Shown: positions 53,761 to 64,000 of the stretch, one piece after another | Layout of the letters: each line of letters begins with the position of its first letter | How positions within the stretch are numbered: the first letter of the stretch is position 1 | Assembly: GCA_014529385.2 (NCBI GenBank) | Contig: CM043953.1 | Location: 90,837,842-90,901,841, forward strand | DNA: 64,000 bases | Source of the DNA: Adiantum capillus-veneris | Taxonomy: Eukaryota > Streptophyta > Polypodiopsida > Polypodiales > Pteridaceae | Reading direction: 5' to 3' | Made by a program: the position numbers and the translations under genes | The notes under the pieces: generated by a model | What the model saw: the letters and a program-made list of their open reading frames with translations, nothing else | Database searches by the model: none | What the model was told of the DNA's origin: nothing

Positions 53761-54131
53761 TGATAGCCGTTTTTTCGGCTCTCATAAAATCTTTTAAGAA
53801 GCCACTTCACCCCAAAAAAAAAAAACACCTTAGCACAATGACTAGACTCGCTTTTTCATTGTAAATAGCGTGTGTGCGTTTAAGGTTTTTATCACATTTT
53901 TTATTTAAATAATTGAGCGAGTCATTGGGCTAGGATACAAAAAAATAAATTTATAATATTATGGTCCTCTTTACATGTAAATATTTTCTATCAAATGAAA
54001 GACCTAAATATAAAGGGTTTTTTTCAAAAAAATTGTATTTATATAAATATATATTCCTAGGTGTGCGTTATCAGGCCTAAGTATGCTAGCTTCCATCACG
54101 TGTCATTCCTTATCCATATTTTACTATCATT
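53761..54131. other. AT-rich spacer before the satellite array
   Basis: No gene; A run at about 53814-53825. Homology to the 1.52-kb unit stops at about 54130. Confidence 0.6.
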
Positions 54132-55640
54132 CTATCACTTAAACTCTACTCACACAAGCCTTGAAAAACCTTTATGTGACTTCATCGTAAAAATTCACCA
54201 ATAACCTTATCAGCTCTGTCATATTTTTTTTCCATCCCACCCAATTCCATATTCACAAGTAAATAGATTTCATCTTCAAATAAATTTCATAAATCACCCA
54301 AAGTAGAGAGTAATTGAGGGTCCCTTCCCCAATGATTTTTCTCCGTTTATTTTATATATATTTTTCCACCATGCATCCCATGTGTCCATTTTTTATGACT
54401 AGCTAGCCTATCTTTTTATCCCACAAGTATATATTATATTTGATACTTATCCTATATCATACATGTGTGCAAGCTCCTTGGCAATATTAGGTCATGGTTG
54501 ATGCATGGGGGGCTCACTTGGAAGACTACAAAGGAAAAAGAATCAAATAGTGACCCACTTCAATCTTTATTAGGTGCTGCATGGACAACTTTTTGCTCGA
54601 ATTTTGGCACCTTCTTATGATCCGAATTTGAGAATACTTCCAAAAGACAAAATGTAGCTCGTGAGCTAAAAGTATTTTCCATAATTTTTTCAAAAAATTT
54701 GAAGTGAAGGGCGATTTTACATGAAATTTATAGCCGACTTTAAAACTGCCACCTCATACACCAAAAAGGTCTTCCTATTTCTCTCACCCTTCCACACACC
54801 TACTCACTCTTACACACATCTCCCTCTCCTTCCCACTCCCAAACCTGCAACTCCCATGTCCTATTTCACCCTCTTCACCATTGCCACTTCTCTCACACCT
54901 CCATAGCCTTCATCCTCCATTTCTACACCCCTATGTGCTCCCCTTTCTCTCTACATATATGTCCATATCACCATACCCTCTTCAGCTTTCTAAAGAACTC
55001 CAAAAAATCACAAAAAACCCAAGGTTAACCTTTGCAAATGAAGGCTTTTATCATGAATTATCCAAGGTTTGAAGATAATATAGCTTCATCGACACGTGCA
55101 ACTTCGCCACGCTGATCGCTTCTTCTACCGGTGCTGTAAAGAAGTGAATGTCTACTTCTCCAAAGCTTCAACCTCCCTTTACAAGCTTATCCCTTCTCTA
55201 ACTTTTCTCATCATATCTCTCACCATTTGGTGAATGATTTTGTAAATATTTTGTAGTAAAAATATTTACTACAAATGCACCCTCCACTATCTATTAGAGT
55301 AGGCACTCCCAAATTATTCACCCAATCCTCTCTCCTTTCATCCTCAATAATTCTCTTCCCTTGAGCCCACATCCATGTGACTCAAAGGACAAGAAAGACC
55401 CACCCTCATTTAAAAAAATAAAAATTTGCATAATCTTTGATTTCTTCAAATAAACTTTATTAGGTCTAATCTTAATCGAGGCTTCTAAAACCTATAAATA
55501 GTGCCCTTCTCTTCCTTGTAAATCATCACATGATCACACTACACCACACCATTCTCAACACATAACACACCACTCTTCAAGCCTAGTTGTGTAGAGTATG
55601 TGCATTGTGAGTGCTCTATTCCATCACTACACATAGGTGC
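54132..55640 (+). repeat. Array unit 1 (1509 bp, edge unit)
   Basis: Most diverged unit, as usual at an array edge. It has a 9-base insertion near 54372 (ccatgcatcccatgtg) and lacks the taaccactaacc micro-repeat, with agtaaaaatatttact in its place near 55256. TATA motif at 55493-55500. MKFIADF frame at 54721-54906. Confidence 0.95.
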
Positions 55641-57156
55641 CTATCACTTAAGCTCTACTCACACAAGCCTTGAAAAACCTTTATGTGACTTCATCGTAAA
55701 AATTCACCAATAACCTTATCAGCTCCGTCATATTATTTTTCCATCCCTCCCAGTTCAATATTCACAAGTAAATAGATTTCATCTTCAAATAATATCCATA
55801 AATCACTCAAAGTAGATAATAATTGAGGGTCCCTTCCCCAATGATTTTTCTCCTTTTATTTTATATATATTTTTCCACCATGTGTCCATTTTTTATGACT
55901 AGCTATCCTATCTTTTTATCCCACAAGTATATATTATATTTGATACTTATCCTATATCATACATGTGTGCAAGCTCCTTGGCAATATTAGGTCATGGTTG
56001 ATGCATGGGGGGCTCACTTGGAAGACTACAAAGGAAAAAGAATCAAATAGTGGCCCACTTCAAGCTTTATTAGGTGCTGCAAGGACAACTTTTTGCTCGA
56101 ATTTTGGCACCTTCTTATGATTCGAATTTGAGAATACTTCCAAAAGACAAAATGTAGCTCGTGAGCTAAAAGTATTTTCCATAATTTTTTCAAAAAATTT
56201 GAAGTGAAGGGCGATTTTACATGAAATTTATAGCCGACTTCAAAACTGCCACCTCATACACCAAAAAGGTCTTCCTATTTCTCTCACCCTTCCACACACC
56301 TACTCACTCTTACACACATCTCCCTCTCCTTCCCACTCCCAAACGTGCAACTCCCATGTCCTATTTCACCCTCTTCACCATTGCCACTAGGCTCTCACAC
56401 CTCCATGGCCTTCATCCTCTATTTCTACACCCCTATGTGCTCCCCTTTCTCTCTACATATATGTCCATATCACCATACCCTCTTCAGCTTTCTAAAGAAC
56501 TCCAAAAAATCAGAAAAAATCCAAGTTTAACCTCTGCAAATGAAGGCTTTTATCATGAATTATCCAAGGTTTTAAGATAACATAGCTTCATCGACATGTG
56601 CAACTTCGCGCTACTGACCACTTCTCCTACCGGTGCTGTAAAGAGGTGAATGTTAACTTCTCCAAAGCTTCAACCTCTCTTACAATCTTATCCCTTCTCT
56701 AACTTTGCTCATCATATATCTCACCATTTGGTGAATGATTTTGTAAATATTTTGTAATGACTATTACTAACCTCTAACCTTATTGTAAAAATGCACCCTC
56801 CACTATCTATTAGAGTAGGCACTCCCAAATTATTCACCCAATCCTCTCTCCTTTCATCCTCAATAATTCTCTTCCCTTGAGCCCACATCCATGTGACTCA
56901 AAGGACAAGAAAGACCCACCCTCATTTAGAAAAATAAAAATTTGCATAATCTTTGATTTCTTCAAATAAACTTTATTAGGTCTAATCTTAATCGGGACTT
57001 CTAAAACCTATAAATAAAGCCCTTCTCTCCCTTGAAAATCATCACATGATCACACTACACCACACCATTCTCAACACATAACACACCACTCTTCAAGCCT
57101 AGTTGTGTAGAGTATGTGCATTATGAGTGCTCTATTCCATCACTACACATAGGTGC
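55641..57156 (+). repeat. Array unit 2 (1516 bp)
   Basis: TATA motif at 57009-57016. The MKFIADF frame starts at 56221 and is open to 56580 because gccactaggctctc at about 56383 replaces gccacttctctc and changes the frame. The same variant occurs only in unit 7. Confidence 0.95.
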
Positions 57157-58676
57157 CTATTACTTAAGCTCTACTCACACAAGCATTGAAAAACCTTTAT
57201 GTGACTTCATCGTAAAAATTCACCAATAACCTTACCAGCTCCGTCATCTTTTTTTTCCATCCCTCCCAGTTCAATATTCACAAGTAAATAGATTTCATCT
57301 TCAAATAAATTCCATAAATCACTCAATGTAGAGAATAATTAAGGGTCCCTTCCCCAATGATTTTTCTCCTTTTATTTTATATATATTTTTCCACCATGTG
57401 TCCATTTTTTATGACTAGCTAGCCTATCTTTTTATCCCACAAGTATATATTATATTTGATACTTATCCTATATCATACATGTGTGCAAGCTCCTTGGCAA
57501 TATTAGGTCATGGTTGATGCATGGGGGGCTCACTTGGAAGACTACAAAGGAAAAAGAATCAAATAGTGGCCCACTTCAAGCTTTATTAGGTGCTGTAGGG
57601 ACAACTTTTTGCTCGAATTTTGGCACCTTCTTATGATTCGAATTTGTGAATACTTCCAAAAGGCAAAATGTAGCTCGTGAGCTAAAAGTATTTTTCATAA
57701 GTTTTTCAAAACATTTGAAGTGAAGGGCGATTTTACATGAAATTTATAGCCGACTTCAAAACTGCCACCTCATACACCAAAAAGGTCTTCCTATTTCTCT
57801 CACCCTTCCACACACCTACTCACTCTTACACACAACTCCCTCTCCTTCACACCCCCAAACGTGCAACTCCCATGTCCTATTTCACCCTCTTCACCATTGC
57901 CACTTTTCTCACACATCCATAGCCTTTATCCTCCATTTTTACACCCCTATGTGCTCCCCTTTCTCTCTACATATATGTCCATATCACCATACCATCTTCA
58001 GCTTTCTAAAGAACTCTAAAAAATAAAAAAAATCCAAAGTTAACCTCTGCAAATGAAGGCTTTTATCATGAATTATCCAAGGTTTTAAGATAACACAGCT
58101 TCATCGACACGTGCAACTTCGCCCTGCTGACCGCTTCTTGTACCGGTGCTGTAAAGAGGTGAATGTGAACTTCTTCAAAGCTTCAACCTCTTTTACAATC
58201 TTATCCCTTCTCTAACTTTGCTCATCATATATCTAACGATTTGGTGAATGATTTTGTAAATATTTTGTAGTGACTATTACTAACCACTAACCACGAACCT
58301 TATTGTAAAAATGCACCCTCCACTATCTATTAGAGTAGGCACTCCCAAATTATTCACCCAATCCTCTCTCCTTTCATCCTCAATAATTCTCTTCCCTTCA
58401 GCCCACATCCATGTGACTCAAAGGACAAGAAAGACCTACCATCATTTAAAAAAATAAAAATTTGCATAACCTTTGATTTCTTCAAATAAACTTGATTAGG
58501 TCTAATCTTAATCAGGGCTTCTAAAACCTATAAATAGAGCCCTTATCTCCCTTGTAAATCATCACATAATAACATTACACCACACAATTCTCAACACATA
58601 ACACACCACTCTTCAAGCCTAGTTGTGTAGAGTATGTGCATTGTGAGTGCTCTATTCCATCACTACACATAGGTGC
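57157..58676 (+). repeat. Array unit 3 (1520 bp)
   Basis: TATA motif at 58529-58536. MKFIADF frame at 57737-57922. Confidence 0.95.
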
Positions 58677-60196
58677 CTATCACTTAAGCTCTACTCACAC
58701 AAGCCTTGAAAAACCTTTCTGTGACTTCATCGTAAAAATTCACCAATAACGTTATCAGATCCGTCATATTTTTTTTCCATCCCTCCCAGTTCAATATTCA
58801 CAAGTAAATAGATTTCATCTTCAAATAATATCCATAAATCACTCAAAGTAGAGAATAATTGAGGGTCCCTTCCCCAATGATTTTTCTCCTTTTATTTTAT
58901 ATATATTTTTCCATCATGGTCCATTTTTTATGACTAGCTAGCCTATCTTTTTATCCCACTAGTATATATTATATTTGATACTTATCCTATATCATACATG
59001 TGTGCAAGCTCCTTGGCAATATTAGGTCATGGTTGATGCATGGGGGGCTCACTTGGAAGACTACAAAGGAAAAAGAATCAAATAGTGGCCCACTTCAAGC
59101 TTTATTAGGTGCTGCAGGGACAACTTTTTGCTCGAATTTTGGCACCTTCTTATGATTCAAATTTGAGAATACTTCCAAAAGACAAAATGTAGCTCATGAA
59201 CTAAAAGTGTTTTTCATAATTTTTTCAAAAAATTTGAAGTCAAGGGTGATTTTACCTGAAATTTATGGCCGACATCAAAACTGCCACCTCATACACCAAA
59301 AAGGTCTTCGTATTTCTCTCACCCTTCCACACACCTACTCACTCTTACACACATCTCCCTCTCCTTCCCACTCCCAAACGTCCAACTCTTATGTCCTATT
59401 CCACCCTCTTCACCATTGCCACTTTTCTCACACCTCCATAGCCTTCATCCTCCATTTCTACACCCCTATGTGCTCCCCTTTCTCTCTACATATATGTCCA
59501 TATCCCCATACCCTATTCAGCTTTCTAAAGAACTCCACAAAATCAGAAAAAATCCAAGGCTAATCTCTGCAAATAAAGGCTTTTATCATGAATTATCTAA
59601 GGTTTGAAGATAACATAGCTTCATCGACACATGTAACTTCGCCCTGCTGACCGCCTCTTCTACCGATGTTGTAAAGAAGTGAATGTCAACTTCTCCAAAG
59701 CTTCAACCTCTCTTACAATCTTATCGCTTCTCTAACTTTGCTCATCATATATCTCACCATTTGGTGAATGATTTCGTAAATATTTTGTAATGACTATTAC
59801 TAACCACTAACCACTAACCTTATTGTAAAAATGCACCCTCCACTATCTATTAGAGTAGGCACTCCCAAATTATTCACCTAATCCTCTCTCCTTTCATCCT
59901 CAATAATTCTCTTCCCTTGAGCTGACATCCATGTGACTCAAAGGACAAGAAAGACCCACCCTCATTTAAAAAAATAAAAATTTGCATAATCTTTGATTTC
60001 TTCAAATAAACTTTATTAGGTCTAATCTTAATCGGAGCTTCTAAAACCTACAAATGGAGCCCTTCTCTCCCTTGTAAATCATCACATGATCACACTAAAC
60101 CACACCATTCTCAACACATAACACACCACTCTTCAATCCTAGTTGTGTAGAGTATGTGCATTGTGAGTGCTCTATTCCATCACTACACATAGGTGC
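58677..60196 (+). repeat. Array unit 4 (1520 bp)
   Basis: The TATA motif is mutated to TACAAATG at 60049-60056. The MKF frame's start codon is changed (acctgaaattt near 59256), so that frame is lost in this unit. Confidence 0.95.
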
Positions 60197-61717
60197 CTAT
60201 CACTTAAGCTCTACTCACACAAGCCTTGAAAAACCTTTATGTGACTTCATCATAAAAATTCACCAATAACCTTACCAGCTCCGTCATCATTTTTTTCCAT
60301 CCCTCCCAGTTCAATATTCACAAGTAAATAGATTTCATCTTCAAATAATATCCATAAATCACTCAATGTAGAGAATAATTAAGGGTCCCTTCCCCAATGA
60401 TTTTTCTCCTTTTATTTTATATATATTTTTCCACCATGTGTCCATTTTTTATGACTAGCTAGCCTATCTTTTTATCCCACAAGTATATATTATATTTGAT
60501 ACTTATCCTATATCATACATGTGTGCAAGCTCCTTGGCAATATTAGGTCATGGTTGATGCATGGGGGGCTCACTTGGAAGACTACAAAGGAAAAAGAATC
60601 AAATAATGGCCCACTTCAAGCTTTATTAGGTGCTGCAGGGACAACTTTTTGCTCGAATTTTGGCACCTTCTTATTATTTGAATTTTTGAATACTTCCAAA
60701 AGACAAAATGTAGCTCGTGAGCTAAAAGTAGTTTTCATAAGTTTTTCAAAACATTTGAAGTGAAGGGCGATTTTACATGAAATTTATGGCCGACTTCAAA
60801 ACTGCCACCTCATACACCAAAAAGGTCTTCCTATTTCTCTCACCCTTCCACACACCTACTCACTCTTACACACATCTCCCTCTCCTTCCCACTCCAAAAC
60901 GTGCAACTCCCATGTTCTATTTCACCCTCTTCACCATTGCCACATCTCTCACACCTCCATAGCCTTTATCCTCCATTTCTACACCCCTATGTGCTCCCCT
61001 TTCTCTCTACATATATGTCCATATCACCATACCCTCTTCAGCTTTCTAAAGACCTCCAAAAAATCAGAAAAAATCCAAGTTTAACCTCTGCAAATGAAGG
61101 CTTTTATCATGAATTATCCAAGGTTTTAAGATAACATAGCTTCATCGACACGTGTAACTTCGCCCTGCTGACCGCCTCTTCTACCGATGTTGTAAAGAAG
61201 TGAATGTCAACTTCTCCAAAGCTTCAACCTCTCTTACAATCTTATCCCTTCTCTAACTTTGCTCATCATATATCTCACCATTTGGTGAATGATTTCGTAA
61301 ATATTTTGTAATGACTATTACTAACCACTAACCACTAACCTTATTGTAAAAATGCACCCTCCACTATCTATTAGAGTAGGCACTCCCAAATTATTCACCT
61401 AATCCTCTCTCCTTTCATCCTCAATAATTCTCTTCCCTTGAGCCCACATCCATGTGACTCAAAGGACAAAAAAGACCCACCCTCATTTAAAAAAATAAAA
61501 ATTTGCATAATCTTTGAATTCTTCAGATAAACTTGATTAGGTCTAATCTTAATCGGAGCTTCTAAAACCTATAAATAGAGCCCTAATCTCCCTTGTAAAT
61601 CATCACATGATCACACTACACCACACCATTCTCAACACATAACACACCACTCTTCAAGCCTAGTTGTGAAGCGTATGTGCATTGTGAGTGCTCTATTCCA
61701 CCACTACACATAGGTGC
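60197..61717 (+). repeat. Array unit 5 (1521 bp)
   Basis: TATA motif at 61570-61577. The MCKLLGNI frame is 80 codons here (60521-60763) because an early stop (ttatga in other units) reads ttatta. MKFMADF frame at 60777-60962. Confidence 0.95.
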
Positions 61718-63238
61718 CTATCACTTAAGCTCTACTCACACAAGCCTTGAAAAACCTTTATGTGACTTCATCATAAAAATTCACCAATAACCTTATCAGC
61801 TCCGTCATATTTTTTTTCCATCCCTCCCAGTTCAATATTCACAAGTAAATAGATTTCATCTTCAAATAAATTCCATAAATCACTCAAAGTAGAGAATAAT
61901 TGAGGGTCCCTTCCCCAATGATTTTTCTCCTTTTATTTTATATATATTTTTCCACCATGTGTCCATTTTTTATGACTAGCTAGCCTATCTTTTTATCCCA
62001 CTAGTATATATTATATTTGATACTTATCCTATATCATACATGTGTGCAAGCTCCTTGGCAATATTAGGTCATGGTTGATGCATGGGGGGCTCACTTGGAA
62101 GACTACAAAGGAAAAAGAATCAAATAGTGGCCCACTTCAAGATTTATTAGGTGCTGCAGGGACAACTTTTTGCTCGAATTTTGGTGCCTTCTTATGATTC
62201 AAATTTGAGAATACTTCCAAAAGACAAAATGTAGCTCATCAGCTAAAAGTATTTTTTATAATTTTTTCAAAAAATTTGAAGTGAAGGGTGATTTTACATG
62301 AAATTTATGGCTGACTTCAAAACTGCCACCTCATATACCAAAAAGGTCTTCGTATTTCTCTCACCCTTCCACACACCTACTGACTCTTACACACATCTCC
62401 CTCTCCTTCCCACTCCCAAACGTGCAACTCTTATGTCCTATTTCACCCTCTTCACCATTACCACTTCTCTCACACCTCCATAGCCTTCATCCTCCATTTC
62501 TACACCCCTATGTGCTCCCCTTTCACTCTACATATATGTCCATATCACCACACCCTCTTCAGCTTTCTAAAGAACTCCAAAAAATCAGAAAAAATCCAAG
62601 GCTAATCTCTGCAAATGAATTCTTTTATCATAAATTATCCAAGGTTTGAAGATAACATAGCTTCATCGACACGTGTAACTTCGCCCTGCTGACCGCCTCT
62701 TCTACCGGTGTTGTAAAGAAGTGAATGTCAACTTCTCCAGAGCTTCAACCTCTCTTACAATCTTATCCCTTCTCTAACTTTGCTCATCATATATCTCACC
62801 ATTTGGTGAATGATTTCGCAAATATTTTGTAATGACTATTACTAACCACTAACCACTAACCTTATTGTAAAAATGCACCCTCCACTATCTATTAGAGTAG
62901 GCACTCCCAAATTATTCACCTAATCCTCTCTCCTTTCATCCTCAATAATTCTCTTCCCTTGAGCCCACATCCATGTGACTCAAAGGACAAAAAAGACCCA
63001 CCCTCATTTAAAAAAATAAAAATTTGCATAATCTTTGAATTCTTCAGATAAACTTGATTAGGTCTAATCTTAATTGGAGCTTCTAAAACCTATAAATAGA
63101 GCCCTTCTCTTCCTTGTAAATCATCACATGATCACACTACACCACACCATTCTCAACACATAACACACCACTCTTCAAGCCTAGTTGTGTAGAGTATGTG
63201 CATTGTGAGTGCTCTATTCCACCACTACACATAGGTGC
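61718..63238 (+). repeat. Array unit 6 (1521 bp)
   Basis: TATA motif at 63091-63098. MKFMADF frame at 62298-62483. Confidence 0.95.
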
Positions 63239-64000
63239 CTATTACATAAGCTCTACTCACACAAGCTTTGAAAAACCTTTATGTGACTTCATCATAAAAA
63301 TTCACCAATAACCTTATCAGCTCCGTCATTTTTTTTTTCCATCCCACCCAGTTCAATATTCACAAGTAAATAGATTTCATCTTCAAATAAATTCCATAAA
63401 TCACTCAAAGTAGAGAATAATTGAGGGTCCCTTCCCCAATGATTTTTCTCCTTTTATTTTATATATATTTTTTCCACCATGTGTCCATTTTTTATGACTA
63501 GCTAGCCTATCTTTTTATCCCACAATTATATATTATATTTGATACTTATCCTATATCATACATGTGTGCAAGCTCCTTGGCAATATTAGGTCATGGTTGA
63601 TGCATGGGGGGCTCACTTGGAAGACTACAAAGGAAAAACAATCAAATAGTGGCCCACTTCAAGCTTTATTAGGTGCTGCAGGGACAACTTTTTGCTCGAA
63701 TTTTCGCACCTTCTTATTATTCGAATTTGAGAATACTTCCAAAAGACAAAATGTAGCTCAAGAGCTAAAAGTATTTTCCATAATTTTTTCAAAAATTTTG
63801 AAGTGAAGGGCGATTTTACATGAAATTTATGGCCGACTTCAAAACTGCCACCTCATACACCAAAAAGGTCTTCCTATTTCTCTCACCCTTCCACACACCT
63901 ACTCACTCTTACACACATCTCCCTCTCCTTCCCACTCCCAAACGTGCAACTCCCATGTCCTATTTCACCCTCTTCACCATTGCCACTAGGCTCTCACACC
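63239..64000 (+). repeat. Array unit 7 (partial, cut by window edge)
   Basis: MCKLLGNI frame of 80 codons at 63564-63806. MKFMADF start at 63820. Carries the gccactaggctctc variant near 63982, like unit 2. Confidence 0.95.

Larger units (their letters stand above)
54132..64000 (+). repeat. Tandem array of about 1.52-kb units (six full, one partial)
   Basis: Units start (at the word ctat-acttaagctctact) at 54132, 55641, 57157, 58677, 60197, 61718 and 63239; periods are 1509, 1516, 1520, 1520, 1521 and 1521 bp. Units are strongly similar along their length. The array runs off the right edge. Each full unit contains, in order, a tagctagcctatc segment, a short frame starting MCKLLGNI, a short frame starting MKF-ADFKTATS (start codon lost in unit 4), a pyrimidine-rich cactctccctc segment, a taaccactaacc micro-repeat (absent in unit 1), and a TATAAATA motif near the unit end (mutated in unit 4). 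No transposon protein or tRNA/rRNA similarity was recognised. Confidence 0.97.

Noticed and set aside
54132-64000. rDNA or 5S rDNA array
   Set aside because: Plant 5S units are usually a few hundred bases and would contain the conserved internal control region; no such text or other rRNA-like GC-rich sequence was seen.

Overview
The window looks like a gene-poor, repeat-dominated stretch of nuclear DNA from a land plant. The evidence is LTR retrotransposons with initiator-tRNA-Met type primer-binding sites, a CACTA DNA transposon with the plant TNP2 / DUF4218 / DUF4216 protein layout, and a plant germin-like protein gene. A Penelope-like reverse transcriptase relic and very long dinucleotide runs make a large non-flowering genome (fern, lycophyte or gymnosperm) my best guess; this is inference and the species is not resolved. 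There are no bacterial features.

Layout. 1-3.2 kb: decayed Ty3/gypsy element on the minus strand, cut by the window edge. 3.3-6.5 kb: broken minus-strand coding stretches I do not recognise. 6.7-10.5 kb and 14.3-17.0 kb: two sets of related non-coding blocks (called A, B and C here), punctuated by long (TG)n runs and partly inverted. Between them (10.6-14.1 kb) lies a decayed Penelope-like element. 18.2-18.6 kb: a 78-bp tandem duplication and a 216-bp hAT-type MITE. 18987-24544: a young, apparently intact Ty1/copia element (221-bp LTRs differing at 2 positions, perfect 5-bp target duplication, one 1324-codon gag-pol frame). 25.4-26.4 kb: copia remnant carrying a second MITE copy. 26.9-35.4 kb: CACTA element with a decayed but clearly recognisable spliced transposase and three unrelated tandem arrays in its 5' part. 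36.2 kb: third MITE copy. 36866-37480: the only convincing host gene, an intronless GC-rich germin-like protein on the minus strand with a TATA box. 38.5-39.5 kb: unrecognised coding remnants. 39764-47008: full-length but mutated Ty3/gypsy chromovirus-like element on the minus strand. 47.0-52.2 kb: an older Ty3/gypsy element in pieces. 52.9-53.8 kb: copia remnant. 54132 to the right edge: a tandem array of about 1.52-kb units (six full, one partial), most carrying a conserved TATAAATA motif and small open frames.

Functionally, the window is mostly transposon biology at different ages: one copia element that may still be mobile, several dead elements, a non-autonomous hAT MITE family whose ends are defined by target duplications and by a paralogous empty site, and a large satellite-like array. 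The germin-like protein is predicted to be a secreted cupin. The least explained parts are the 1.52-kb array, the (TG)-punctuated blocks around the Penelope-like relic, and the 3.3-6.5 kb minus-strand coding relics.
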